64,000 nucleotides of DNA, taken from Chionoecetes opilio (taxonomy: Eukaryota > Arthropoda > Malacostraca > Decapoda > Majidae). The DNA is taken from NCBI GenBank assembly GCA_016584305.1, contig JACEEZ010002765.1, positions 624,458 through 688,457 on the forward strand. The letters are read 5' to 3'. Positions 35,641 to 47,151 of this stretch are shown here, in pieces. The translations under genes were made by a program, and so were the position numbers. Position 1 is the stretch's first letter. Each line of letters begins with the position of its first letter. The notes under the pieces are model-generated. The model searched no databases. It saw nothing but the letters and a program-made list of their open reading frames with translations, and had not been told where the DNA came from.

Positions 35641-35737
35641 ACAGGGAAGTGATTGAATAGAACATACCAAGCCTAACCTTAACCTAACCTTATAGGTTAT
35701 AGTGAAAACTAACCTCACCTTGGTAAATCTTAAGAAC

Positions 35738-36015
35738 AAAGGCTCCACCCCCTATCTTCTTCTTCTTCTTATAGCCAACAAGCTTGGGGATATGGTGGGA
35801 AACCGGGGTTTTTGGGTGGGGGAGCACACACATAAGGGAAATATGGCCCCCCACAAAAATCCCTAAACTAGGGAAATTTCCCTAGTTCAGACTTTATCGG
35901 GGCCATATTTCCCTTATATGTGTGCTCCCCCACTCAAAAACCCCGGTTTCCACCATGTCCCCAAGCTTGTTGGCTAGAAGAAGAAGAAGAAGAAGATAGG
36001 AGGTTCAGCCTTTAT
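35738..36015. mobile_element. foldback element with near-perfect ~125-bp arms
   Basis: AAAGGCT...CCTATCTTCTTC, GCCAACAAGCTTGGGGA, AACCGGGGTTTTTGGGTGGGG and TAAGGGAAATATGGCCCC are mirrored by the right arm, meeting at about 35875 around a TTTCCCTAGTT/AACTAGGGAAA core. A (CTT)n/(AAG)n run lies in each arm. Noncoding. Confidence 0.85.
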
Positions 36016-36029
36016 TCTAAAGATGACAA

Positions 36030-36175
36030 AACTCTACAGACCTAACCTAGCACCCCTCCTCGAGCCCCTCGTGCTGTGCACTAACCTATCCTAAACAGCC
36101 CTAACTTAACCTGCCTTAACCTAACCTAACCTACCCTGCCCTAACCTAACCTGCCCTAACCTAACCTACTCTAAA
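36030..36175. repeat. (CCTAA/CCCTAA)n interstitial telomere-like tract
   Basis: Repeated CCTAACCTAACC with GCCCTAACC variants over about 140 bp. 36180-37090 holds further CTTAACCT words, a GC-rich spot at 36430-36460 and no supported gene. Confidence 0.75.
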
Positions 36176-37654
36176 CCTGAAATTTAATATCGGCCATGTA
36201 GGCAAAGTAAGGATCGGCACTCATTAAAATCTCAACAGATGTGTTAAGGACAGTAAGTATAATACGTAGAGCCAATATTTGGGTCAGCTTAGCGTGGAGC
36301 CCATGTTCTTAAGATTTTCCAGTATACCTAACCTAATCTTAAAGTTTTCATTAAACCTAAATTAACCTTAACTTTAACCTTAACCCTCTTACCTACTGAG
36401 GTTTTGGGAAGCAGAGGGAATGTAGCGCCACGTCTCCCCGCCGGCGGGCCGGCCTATGCCTCCGAACACCCACATCCTACACAATCTATGTCTCGCCATA
36501 AACTGATTCAAATCAAAGCCTTACAGTACAAAGATCCGTTGTCTTAATTGAGAGCCTTTGATTGGCTCCCGAAACTTCTCTGATTGGCTAATCTATCTTG
36601 CGTGACTGATTGGCTAAAAAAAACTAAATTCGAGCCTGTCATTGCCTATGAATTCGAGCCTGTGATTGGCTATGCCCACATCTCTCTGATCCTCTTATGT
36701 TCGCATAGATTTGAGATTTGAGACACTCAGTCAGTGTTGAAATAGTGGTCGAAGGAGGAAGGTCTGTGTGCGCTATAGACAACTATGTATAAAAAAAATG
36801 CAATACGTATATAAGTTTTGAAGTTTACGGGGAAGTAGATTAGTACTGCATGGTATACTGAGCAAAAAAACAACCCAAAAAGTGAGTATTAAGGTCGTTA
36901 GCGACCGCGAAGTTCTCATCCATTATAACCCTGATGGGCGACAGTTCCAGGTACCGGCTCCACTACAGGTCTTTTGGCCACCATGGTCATGGCCTTGGTA
37001 ACCATGTATTTGTACTGAGTTTATCAACAATTCATCAGTGCATAGAAGCATGCATAGAAGAGCCATCCTAGTATACGCTGATTGATTGCAAACATTCTTG
37101 ATTGTGGGAAAATATTGTTATAATCTAGTATTTTTTAATGATTTGGGATTTATTTTGTCATTCTTATCAATGACGTTTATTCTGCAAAGCCAATCCACAC
37201 CTGATATTGGTGAGTTAGTGTTAGGTCAATCTGTTGCCTCGGGGAAAGAAGTTCCACCGGATAGTAAAGCTGCATTGCCGCCTGGACAGATTTTGGTGAC
37301 TTCCTCATGAAGTGTGTCAATGGTGGGTTTGGGGATCTTGGGTCAGCAACATTTCCGCTGCCTGCCATGGCCGGTGCCGGGCAACCCAGGGAGGCCCGGC
37401 ACAACCCCCGGCCAACATCCAGTACTCATTTCCTGCTGGGGGGCCACGGGTGTACAGAGACCGCCCAGCCTGCTCTGCCAGGGTATTGGCATGGCCTTGA
37501 AAGAATTGTGTTGTGTAATTTTCAAAATAATTTTATTGTTTTGAATCTTTCCCTTCATTCATGAAAAGTTTTTACCAAGGTTGTATAGTGAGGTAAAGAT
37601 GGGGGCATACGCTAAGCTGCGCGTGGCCTCGGTGCTCATCTTCGTCGCATTAGC

Positions 37655-37890
37655 CCTTTGAGCCTGTGGTGGGTGACAACCCATTACCCCGGGACACAGG
37701 GCTAGTGTGACATCCGGGTTACCACAGTTACCTTCCCCAGGTTTCCCCAGGTACCCATTTATCGACCATCCCCAAAAGTGAGAATGAACAGCTAGTTTGG
37801 CTGGTCACCGACTGCCTTGGCCGAGATTTGAACCAGGGCCCGCAGATTGGTAGTTAGGCGCGCTAGCCACTACGCCACGGAGGGGCGATA
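37655..37890 (-). repeat. tRNA-derived SINE
   Basis: Minus strand: GGCGTAGTGGCTAGCGCGCC (A-box region) and CTGGTTCAAATC (B-box region), followed by a body with GGTCGATAAATGGGTACC, shared in style with the SINE at 14147 (AATGGGTACC). Confidence 0.7.
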
Positions 37891-38084
37891 GTGTAGTTAT
37901 ATATATTGATATTGATATATATTGATAGTATAGCAGCTGCTTTAATTCAGGTAGAGGCAAGCACGCTTCAACGAACGGTCTGTACTATAATTATTTTCAT
38001 GATGATCCGTATAGTTAGTTAGGATTTCTAAGTGAGCGAACAAAGATGTTGGGATGCATGCTAGAATATTGGGTGTCGGGCCTT

Positions 38085-38710
38085 GACAGGTCTTGACGCA
38101 GGTAAGGTCATGGGTCTTGATGCAGGTGAGGTCATGGGCCTTGACGCAGGTGAGGTCATGGGTCTTGACGCAGGTGAGGTCATGGGTCTTGACGCAGGTG
38201 AGGTCATGGGTCTTGACGCAGGTGAGGTCATGGGTCTTGACGCAGGTGAGGTCATGGGTCTTGACGCAGGTGAGGTCATGGGTCTTGACGCAGGTGAGGT
38301 CATGGGTCTTGACGCAGGTGAGGTCATGGGTCTTGACGCAGGTGAGGTCATGGGTCTTGACGCAGGTGAGGTCATGGGTCTTGACGCAGGTGAGGTCATG
38401 GGTCTTGACGCAGGTGAGGTGATGGGTCTTGACGCAGGTGAGGTCATGGGCCTTGAGGCAGGTGAGGTCATGGGTCTTGACGCAGGTGAGGTCATGGGTC
38501 TTGACGCAGGTGAGGTCAGGGGCCTTGAGCAGGTGAGGTCATGGGTCTTGACGCAGGTGAGGTCATGGGTCTTGACGCAGGTGAGGTCATGGGTCTTGAC
38601 GCAGGTGAGGTCATGGGTCTTGAGGCAGGTGAGGTCATGGGTCTTGACGCAGGTGAGGTCATGGGTCTTGACGCAGGTGAGGTCATGGGTCTTGACGCAG
38701 GTGAGGTCAG
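38085..38710. repeat. 24-bp minisatellite, ~26 copies, one CAG|GTGAGG per unit
   Basis: The unit GTCATGGGTCTTGACG + CAGGTGAG is almost uniform; a few units have GAGG or a 1-bp deletion (near 38527). Because 24 is divisible by 3 and the unit lacks stops, three frames stay open (VMGLDAGE, TQVRSWVL and minus-strand MTSPASRP). I treat them as noncoding. Each unit contains a consensus 5' splice site on the plus strand. Confidence 0.93.
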
Positions 38711-39547
38711 GGGGCGGTATCTGTGTCTGGGTTCAGGAGGCTCGTTGGTGCAGTTTTGTGCTTATTTCTCCTTAAGCAGCAACAATATTCTATCTGCAGT
38801 TACTCAGCAAAATAGAATGATTACGTTAGGCCTAATTACCTTTGACATCAAGTAAAATGAATTATTGAGAATATACTACATTAGTTCTGTGATGGCTCGG
38901 TGACAAGGGTTTTTGCCATGTTTCAGTTAGCTGTGGAGGATCCATGGCCTTTGTATTTTATCCTTTAGCTGTTGAAAGCCTTCTTTTAGCAATATTGCCA
39001 AAATTAATCTAACCATAAGGCGGCAAAAAGTTAAAATTCAAAATTTCACACCTTGAAAATAAATAAAAAAAATAAAAAAATCCAATTGAGAATACATAGT
39101 GGCCTCAAAGTGCCTTGGTGAGAGCATCACTTGAAGGATCCAATGGCGCAATTCTTACCTAATTTTCCCATAACCAGTGAAATTTTTTTTTTTTTTGCAA
39201 TAACATTAACAGTTTTAAGTACAGGAGGGAGGCGCCTGGGGGGGGCGGCGGCAGAGTGGTTAGCCTAGTGGTTGGTTGGTTTGGTAAGTGGTTTAGTCTT
39301 GGTTGTGGGCCTGGGACAGATTACCGTAGAAATACATGGATGGCAAAGTGCTGCAAAGAATGCTGTCCTGAGACTAATGATGTGTGTTGTAGCATCCTTA
39401 ACTGTATTGCTTGTTGCTCATCTTTATACTTGATCAGTAGCCTCTGTGTCCATCATATTAGGCTAGGTCACCATGGCGGGACTGTTCACTCTAGGTGAGA
39501 TTTTTGCCAAACTGTGCAAGAATGGCAACCTGACTCGACTTGTTTGG
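38711..39547. other. 5' flank of DPH4, SINE-like word near 39255
   Basis: AT-rich, with poly-T/A runs. GCAGAGTGGTTAGCC at 39251-39265 resembles a tRNA-derived A box. A Kozak-like TCACCATGG (39469-39477) followed by a donor CTAG|GTGAGA (39495) may be a 5' exon of DPH4. Confidence 0.4.
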
Positions 39548-39690
39548 AGTCATTAGAGCTTTAAAGGGAGGCTGGATAAATTCATGGATGGGGACGAAAG
39601 GTGGATGTAGGTAGAGTTAAGTAATAGGAACTACCTCGTGTAGGTCTCCCAGCCTCTTGTAGCTTCCTTATTTTCTTATGTTCTTATGTT
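39548..39690 (+). mobile_element. LINE 3' end ending at the DPH4 splice acceptor
   Basis: GAGCTTTAAAGGGAGGCTGGATAA, GGATGGGGACGAAAGGTGG, CTCTTGTAGCTTCC and TTCTTATGTTCTTATG match the LINE 3' end. Only TTTTCCAG separates the tail from the DPH4 ATG, so the tail supplies most of the pyrimidine tract. Confidence 0.92.
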
Positions 39691-39696
39691 TTCCAG

Positions 39697-39906
39697 ATGA
39701 CTTTGTATGATGTGCTGGGTGTGAGCCAAAATGCCAGCGAAACAGAGATTCGCCAACAGTACCAGGAACTAGCACGTCAGTACCACCCCGACAAGTCAGG
39801 GGTTGAGGGTGCCAAAGAGAAGTTCCACAAGGTGACAGAGGCGTGGCACGTGCTGGGAGACACACTGAAGCGGAGAGAGTACGACGACCAGCTCAAGCGA
39901 GAAAAG
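39697..39906 (+). CDS. DPH4: DPH4 exon 1 (J domain)
   Basis: Starts ATGACTTTG immediately after TTTTCCAG and ends GAAAAG|GTACGG in phase 0. The J domain with HPD is wholly in this exon. Confidence 0.92.
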
Positions 39907-40312
39907 GTACGGGGCTTAAAGACAAAGAAATATCCTGACATGTGCGGTATCAGCGTGCGACCATCACCGATACTTCTTCCCACGCCTCATGGCAGTCTAG
40001 CTATCATGTACAAGACACAGTTGTAAATATAGTAACAATCACAATATTGCATGTGACTATCCAGCTCATACCTCATACAAACACTTTGTCTTGCAGCTTT
40101 ACCAAGAGTTTCCGGTGAGTGAGGAGCTGTTCCTGGAGGACCTGGAGCAGGACAAGGAGGGGGGGGTGTACCTGCACACGTGCCGCTGCGGAGGCCACTA
40201 CACGCTGGCCGCCCAGGACGCCAGAAGCTCAACGGAGAAGGAGGTGGTGGTGGCCTGTGACAACTGCTCCCTTAGCATTCTGGTTTTATTGAATTGTGAT
40301 GAGAACACTTGA
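39697..40312 (+). CDS. DPH4: DPH4/DNAJC24 homologue, diphthamide biosynthesis J-protein
   Basis: A small J-domain protein of the diphthamide pathway, which modifies a histidine of elongation factor 2; family members deliver electrons or iron through the CSL zinc finger and act in the cytosol. Exon 1 (39697-39906, 70 codons) encodes the J domain: YDVLGVS, HPDKSG with the HPD motif (residues 30-32), and REYDDQL. Exon 2 (40097-40312) encodes the CSL-type finger CRCGGHY...CDNCSL with both CxC and CxxC pairs. The splice AAAAG|GTACGG to TCTTGCAG|CTTTAC is phase 0 and gives 141 residues, close to the usual ~150. ATG 39697 directly follows a 3' splice site, so a 5' UTR exon upstream is expected. Complete, no damage seen. 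Confidence 0.93.
40097..40312 (+). CDS. DPH4: DPH4 exon 2 (CSL zinc finger)
   Basis: Starts after TGTCTTGCAG with CTTTACCAAGAG, and ends at TGA after CDENT. Contains the four zinc cysteines. Confidence 0.93.
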   Translation, partial: LYQEFPVSEELFLEDLEQDKEGGVYLHTCRCGGHYTLAAQDARSSTEKEVVVACDNCSLSILVLLNCDENT

Positions 40313-40925
40313 TAGAGAGAGTGCGGAATGTTCCAGCAGGTGTGATGGGCCCCAGACCACCTCTGCTCCCTGTCTGACATGAACATTTAATCAAAGATGC
40401 ATTATTAGAGGAATTTGGAGCTGTAGTGTTAAAGTTTAAAGCTGTTTTCAATATTTTTATTTGTTATGTGAAGTATTTTTTTAATATACGGTACTGAATG
40501 TTAGGCAATTTGTTAATTATATATTTACTGAACATAAAATTATGGCAAATGGCAACCACTGTAGATCAATGCTGGAATCACATGAACTGAATCTCTGTCA
40601 ACCAGTTTTCTGAACATTTTTTTGTTTGCCCGTCGCGCAGCTGATGGTTTGTGTATAGCGTGTGCTCAGCGGCTGTGTCTCAGCACACCGGGAGGCACAA
40701 GGTTCACACTCTCGGGTAGTCTTTTACCATCACTCCGGGTTTCCATTTCTCCCAATGGAAAATAAGTTTGGATGAGTTTGTTTGACTCATACTTTCATTA
40801 TTATGATTAGAAAATATTGCACATACTTTTATCAAGAGCATAAAAAAATGTGATGACAAATTGTTCTGAAGCATAAATTAAACTTGTGAGTGATTATATA
40901 TATTTATAGTTCAGAACACAAAAAA

Positions 40926-41570
40926 ATGGGCCGAGTAACTGGTGGGCCGAGAAGCAGCACGAGCCGGGCGCCGAGACCCGCCCCCCGGCTCATGCCCTGG
41001 GAGGTCAGGTACCAGCACAGGATTGAAGAGTTTTTAAAGGCTCCTCAAGTCACATCCAACGCCTCCCAAGAGGCTGGGACTCCAACACTCATGCAACATG
41101 GGAGTGCCCATGAAACAGTATCTCACAACGACAGTGAACCATTTGTAATGAATTCTTTAGTTATACACGGAACAAACAGTTCCAAAGACTGCAGTGGTGG
41201 GGAAGTGACGGAAGAGAAACAAGAAAATTGTGAGAGAGAGATCTGTGAGAGCAGCATCATCAGTGATCATGGACAAGTCAAACCACCAAGCGTAACAGAA
41301 GCTTCAGTACAAGTAGCTGAGCTCCCAAATTCACCTACAGGAAGGCAAGCGGCAGCGGCAGCAGGCAGTGGAGGGCGTGCCTCGGGGCCCGGCACACCGC
41401 CGCACCGGAGGCCCGGCCAGGCAGAGGGTGCGTTCAGCCCCAATGTGAAGCAGCGTACTATAGTTCTGAAGACCATCAAATATGCAATTAATTATAATTT
41501 AGATGAATTTTTCAATTATGCTTTCGCACCTGGAAAGGTTAGTTTAAAACGAAGACTCTTGGATAAATAA
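40926..41570 (+). CDS. uncharacterised 214-residue protein
   Basis: An open frame from ATG 40926 (A-rich context AAAAAATGG) to TAA. The N-terminus is basic and Arg/Pro-rich (GPRSSTSRAPRPAPR), followed by PWEVRYQHRIEEFLK, an acidic Ser/Glu-rich middle, a Gly/Ala/Pro-rich stretch at about residues 150-172, and a hydrophobic/aromatic end VLKTIKYAINYNLDEFFNYAFAPGK. No signal peptide or membrane span. A donor-like AAAG|GTTAGT follows FAPGK, so this may be one exon of a longer gene or an alternative 3' end; a polyadenylation-like AATAAA is at about 42020. Codon use looks gene-like and mixed in GC. I do not recognise the family. It starts about 610 bp after the DPH4 stop on the same strand. Confidence 0.6.
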   Translation: MGRVTGGPRSSTSRAPRPAPRLMPWEVRYQHRIEEFLKAPQVTSNASQEAGTPTLMQHGSAHETVSHNDSEPFVMNSLVIHGTNSSKDCSGGEVTEEKQENCEREICESSIISDHGQVKPPSVTEASVQVAELPNSPTGRQAAAAAGSGGRASGPGTPPHRRPGQAEGAFSPNVKQRTIVLKTIKYAINYNLDEFFNYAFAPGKVSLKRRLLDK

Positions 41571-42377
41571 GAACGTGGAAATTTGATGATCAGAATGAAT
41601 AGTTTTAGTGCTTCACATCACCATGGAATTATGATCTTATATATAGGCTTGGGTCACCTAATTGTATGGTCAAGATAATGTAGTGTAATTTTATATGGGA
41701 GTGGGAAGTGCCATTGATGTGTTGGTATAATCAGCATTTACTAGACTTATCCTGTTTGTGATATCACTCCTGCACACAGGGACACGTGTGCACTGTTGTG
41801 GGAGAAGACACAGTGACGTGCTGAACATTGGATCATAGTCATCGTGAAAAATATAATATATTTTAGTCTGAATATTTAGAACCCATATGTTACTAAGTGT
41901 TTGTCATTGCCTTAGTATTTCTGCAACTTTGCTGTCTTAGCTTCAGGATATGTACTTGTATTAGCTTCTAACATTTTATCCTCTCTAGTTACCTTAAACA
42001 AACTGTCTGTAGCTAATAATAATAAATGATAATTTCTTGTGTAGTGTACTGAAACTTACACTACATGTTACAGTGTAATTGCTGAATTATTACTGCTTCA
42101 TAGAGTTGCTCAGAGCATTGTGTCCAGTAGTGAGCCAGTCTGGCAGGTTGGGTGCAACCCGCTCACAGTTTCTCCTGGTCAACGTTTCATTGCTTGTTTT
42201 GTGCTATATTAGAGGTCTATCAATTCATCTAGGTTATGTTTATGTCCTTGAAAATATAAGTAATGTCAGTCATTGAAATGTGTTTGTTTAGACCATTGTT
42301 GATCACCTGGCTTGGCAAGCTGCTGTTACATGAGGCTGACCCCATGGAAACTGCCTTTCTAAATGATCTCCCACACA
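41571..42377 (+). other. probable 3' UTR or intron of the 40926 gene
   Basis: AT-rich sequence without repeats. AATAATAATAAATG at about 42015-42028 could be a poly(A) signal. No other gene. Confidence 0.35.
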
Positions 42378-42725
42378 CCATGGGGAGGCGGTAGCAGAGT
42401 GGTTAGCGTCTCCGAGTGGGGTTCACGGTGACCAGAGTTCAATCCCGAGTGAGAACCATAAATCCACTTAAATTCTTTCTGCACTGCCGAGTGGCCTAAG
42501 AACACCCACATGCTGCCCATTAACTCTACCTTCGATTGCGAGTGCATCGGAGGACACGGGGGCGGCATGAGCCTCTAATCACAGGCGTCACTATAAAAAT
42601 CCTGCCTGTGCCACCACGGGCGAGGGCCAACCATCCCAGCCCTCAAGTGAACCTCCAGGCCCTATCATCCCACCTCTGGAGGTCACTGCCTACAGGCACT
42701 ATAGGCATAAATGTAAATAAAAAAC
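42378..42725 (+). repeat. tRNA-derived SINE
   Basis: GGTAGCAGAGTGGTTAGCG (A-box region) and AGAGTTCAATCCCG (B-box region), followed by a long body (CATGCTGCCCATTAACTC, GGCATAAATGTAAAT) ending in an A-rich tail AAAAAACAAACAAAAAAC. Confidence 0.75.
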
Positions 42726-45265
42726 AAACAAAAAACACCCAAAAGTATGTAGTACAGTAGTCGGAAGGGGAGAGGTTTCCGCCTCTCTTAATTAATTAAA
42801 CTTATTTCAGCAAATTTTTTTAAATGAATCCAGGAACAGTAACCAGTGTTCATCGTAAATGTGAATACATATGAAAGCTTAGGTAGGGAATGTTGGTATA
42901 CGGAGATGAGTAAAGATATGACGATGGAAGAAATTCAACAACCGTACTGTTTGCGGAAGACATTGTACGATTAACAGTGAAGATTTATATAAAAAAACAA
43001 AAAGGTAAAGATATGCACCTATATTTGAGGAGAAATTTAATGTGGACAATAGTAATGAGAAAAAAAAGTGAAGTAATTGAGTGCAGAGCAGAATGGGATG
43101 AAAGTTGAGAATCCAGAAGCAATGTGAAAAAAAGTTGAAAGAACAGATAATGAAACAGGTAAATTAATGTATGTATCTTGTCTCGTGCAAGTATGGGAGC
43201 ATGGAAGGGGAGATAAAGTGTAAGAAGATGACCCCCCTCGCCCCTTGGTAAATGCAAAGATAAGGTACTGAAGTGTTTGAGTGGGAGGTGATGTAACAAA
43301 GAGGGCTGAGGAATGCAAGGTGTGAGAATGAGGTACAGGGACAGGTGCATGTGGAGACCTGCCGTGGACACCACCTTGGGTGAGTTCAAAGCAGGGCCGC
43401 ACCTGCCGCCCCCCACGCCCCTCCATGGTGTGGCCCCATGTGCACAGGGGCCCCGCGCTGGTTCATGTTCAAGTGTGTTCTTTATACAGTTTGAAAATTA
43501 TTTAAATAGTATTACGCGTACTTCCTCTCGAACACTGCATGCCGATGTTGCCGTGTAACACCATAGGCGGATTGGCCCACCGGAAAATTGGGAAATTTCT
43601 CGGCAGACGCGGCGTACCTAAAAAGGCATTTTAAGCACTGCGTAACCATCAGTGGGCTTAATAAAAATTTAGATGGGCTGATGGGGGCCCAAGGGCCTAT
43701 TTTTTGGAGGACCTCCCAATGGACCAGGAACGGTCCAAAGGAACAGGTGTCAGTGCACACTAAAGTAGACTAGATATATGTAAAAGAGCTTTGATAACCT
43801 GAAAAAAGGAAATAATCGGGGTAAGAACTTTCCAGGTTTCACCAGTCTGTGCATGCAGCTTTCCATTCCATTCCCCAACAGAAATCAATGCAGCACCTAT
43901 CCAGGAATACACTATGCAGCTATGCTACTGAGGGAGATGTAGTCACAAGTTGTTATATATTTTATTATTTATACTGAAGCGTGAGCCTGAATACATCACA
44001 AAGGTTCTGAGCATTACAGTTCACAGTAAACTTTTCTGCCCTGAGCAATAGGTAATTAAGTGAGTGCTGCATTGCAAGTGTGTTTTGGCTTCAATGTTGA
44101 TGCCACGTGGATGCACGGAAGGACAATTACACCTATCAAAACCAAGCACACAGATGACGACACAACTTGACTCACCATCTTATTGCATCACGACATTTGA
44201 TTAATCATATTTTCAATGGAAAATAAATTTATGTGAAGTAAAGGATTTGCCTGATGCAGTGCATGCAAATGCAATCATTCAAAGGGCAACATCTGACATT
44301 GATTGGAAGTTAAAATCATCAAATTTAGTCTGAATTCAAAATATTTCCATCCTCATAAATTTGTAGCACGATTGCTCTCCTTGGTTTTGGCTTGATACTT
44401 GAAGAATGGCAGACAAGTTCACAACCAGGACCAACCTAGCTATGATGTGCAAACTATGTATGTAAGTACAAACTTGGACTTTTCCCATTAGCACTTTTCC
44501 ACAGATGAAAATGAATAAAGAAAAATTGCTGTATGGAGGAAAGAGGCAAGACAGGCTGTAGTCACTATAAGAATAAAATATTTCTCATATTTGAAAGTGA
44601 AGTTACGACTTTTCAACAAAATATATAACAAACAATTATTCATGAACTCCCAAAAATTTCAGTGACCTAACAAGGCAGATTCAGTAAGGGTGTTAGTTCT
44701 GTGGCAGCTGTCTGTATTGTAATGAAGCAGAATATTCATACAGTCGTCAATACCGGTTGCACACAAAATACAGTGTGTGACAACTCGGCACCTCACTGCA
44801 GTACACACAGACTCGCTCTACCAAAATTTGGTGTTACAGTAGGTACTTCTATTTTTCAAAACCAGAATTCTCTTTACGCATGATAAATTCGGTTACACAC
44901 AAAATTGTAAAAAAATCTAGAACTCAATGGAAAATTCATCGGCAAGATAGGATTCGTTTAATGCATTTTTCGCTAACACACAATTTTCCCGGAACATAAC
45001 TAGTGTAATGAGCATAACTTGTGTATAAACAGACCTTGACTTAAGAAAACAATGCAGCTCCAATATTTCCATACTGGCATATCGGCCCTACATATGAGCA
45101 ATAAAACAAAAAGATCCACGTGAACTTGTTAGCTTCTTATTAAACATGATATTGATGGGGATAAATTTAGCATTATTATCTATTAGCTTGACCAGCCTTC
45201 CAAGGAGTAACGCCATCCATCCTCCCACTGAAAGAACATTGAAGGTTTTCCACCCAAAAAAAAAA
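42726..45265. other. mostly unique AT-rich intergenic DNA
   Basis: No supported genes, transposon ends or tandem arrays. Several short open frames have no recognisable motifs. Confidence 0.45.
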
Positions 45266-45269
45266 AAAA

Positions 45270-45342
45270 GAAAAAAAAAGGAGGTCCGAATAATGTCAAA
45301 GTCCGAATAATGAGGGTCCGAATAAGAGAGGGTTTACTGTAT
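45270..45342 (+). mobile_element. 3' end of a pogo/Tigger-like element
   Basis: Three GTCCGAATAA words and the end AGAGGGTTTACTGTA resemble pogo-type termini (compare 51794 and 58243). No left end is visible, so the copy is truncated or very divergent. Confidence 0.45.
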
Positions 45343-45452
45343 GTTACAAAGTAGAGTAAGCTATGACTGATGGGTTACTATGCACATACAAAATACAGGA
45401 TACGCACAAAAGCTGCAAAATATATGTAAAAAGCAAAGTTAATTATATAATG

Positions 45453-45661
45453 TTAACCCCTTGAGACCCAGAACGTAATTTCCCATGGTAACCTGGGTAG
45501 CAACGACTTTTAGTGAATATAAGGAATATTTTATAGCTATGACCTGTTTAGTATCCTTGTCGACTAACTAATTTGGTATATCACGTTACCTTTCTTAATT
45601 TTACGGCTAACAACAGACAATTTTATATAGCAAAAGAAATATCTGGGCGTGAAGGGGTTAA
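45453..45661 (+). mobile_element. TTAA-target MITE, copy 7
   Basis: Perfect TTAA on both sides; CCCCTTGAGACCCAGAACG to ATCTGGGCGTGAAGGGG. Confidence 0.93.
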
Positions 45662-46383
45662 GTTCTTCAGCAGGAAAAAATATAATCTGAAAAATGTATA
45701 TTATAAGCACCTTGCAGACGATGACTTTCAGAAGGTGTCAACAACCATCTAATATAATAACATCAACATTGCATACAAAAGATTGGAAGCCACAAACTAC
45801 TTAAAAAACATTATTAGTACATTTCTACTTAATGAACTCCTGTATATACCTGTGAACCTTCAATAGCTATGAAATCTTGCAATACACTGTTTCATTAAAA
45901 AAATCAGGACTATAAAGAATGTAAAGAAATACATGAAAGTGCAGAAACATCCGGTCAATATTATTTCACCACAAAACATCCACAATTAGTATCATTTCCA
46001 ACACCGGTGGTTCCTGTGTTACTGAATCATTTCCCTTTATTTTTATTTTTGTTTTTATTACCCTTTGGTCGGCCATTCTCGCTTAGGATCTCCACTACAG
46101 GAGGACTGACACACATAACTGAGTAATAATGGTTGCAACAAGGACGCACTTTCTTGTTACAGACCATAACCATAGCTGTTTTGCAGTTGTTTCATATGGT
46201 GTGCATGAAAGTTCAGCATCAGACACTTCATTTTGGGTTCTGTCCATCAACTAACCACACGAGGTAGTGATTCAACATGTAAGTGAAAACACTGGAAATT
46301 CACTTCTGAACACTTCACTTCATTCACCTGTTATATTTCTAATGACTCCTTGAAATTCACCCTTGGCTCCCTTAAACTCCATA

Positions 46384-46620
46384 TTCCTGCCGCTGTGAAC
46401 CATTAACCTTTACGCATCTAGACTGTCATGACACCTAACTCGCAGACTTGGTAGCATGACATTCCTGCCGCTGTGAACCATTAACCTTTACGCATCTAGA
46501 CTGTCATGACACCTAACTCGCAGACTTGGTAGCATAGAGTTCCTTCCGCTGTGAACCATTAACCTTTACACATCTAGACTGGCATGACACCTAACTCGCA
46601 AAGACTAGGTAGCTTCATGA
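46384..46620. repeat. ~79-bp tandem repeat, three copies
   Basis: The unit TTCCTGCCGCTGTGAACC...CATCTAGACTGTCATGAC...GCAGACTTGGTAGCAT starts near 46384, 46462 and 46541 with high identity. Confidence 0.93.
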
Positions 46621-47151
46621 AGTTTTATAGGAGGTTGCTTTTGACTTTGAAAACTGTATCATTCCCTCACCCCTGGTCTTACACACCTGAGACAAAGGGA
46701 AAATATTCCTAACTATCTTCACCAGGAAATAATCAACTCAGTTTAGATCATTCTGTTAGTCACCTCAATATGACCAAGCATAATATATTCGATTATATGT
46801 ATTCTAAGTGTGTAATATATTAGTACTATGTAGCTTCCATTCCTCTATGTGTAACTTAAACATACGATAAAGTTACCGGAATGAATGCAAATCAGGATAG
46901 AAATGATACAATCTATTTATCTATGAGTTGTGGGCTGAAAGTCGTCTTTCAAAAAGTATTTTATAAATCTCTATGGATTTTTGAGTACATTACTTTTTAT
47001 ATTTTAATTTTATCTTGGCTGCCATCCTACTTATGTGGGGAAGGAAGAGTGGGGAGGGAAAAAATGAAGACCAGAAGAATAAATTTTGCCTATGCTATCT
47101 GAAACGAAATAAAGTCCCATTATGTTGTTAATTCATCTTTAAAACAAACAA

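Noticed and set aside
36030..36175. Telomere (TTAGG)n
   Set aside because: Short, interrupted, variant units, with unique sequence on both sides; interstitial.
38061..38855. VMGLDAGE and MTSPASRP repeat proteins of up to 230 residues
   Set aside because: A 24-bp minisatellite without stops; equally open in several frames. Kept as a repeat.
42985..43558. Overlapping 81-143 residue frames on both strands
   Set aside because: Low-complexity Leu/Ser/His composition, no conserved motif, no splice-site support.
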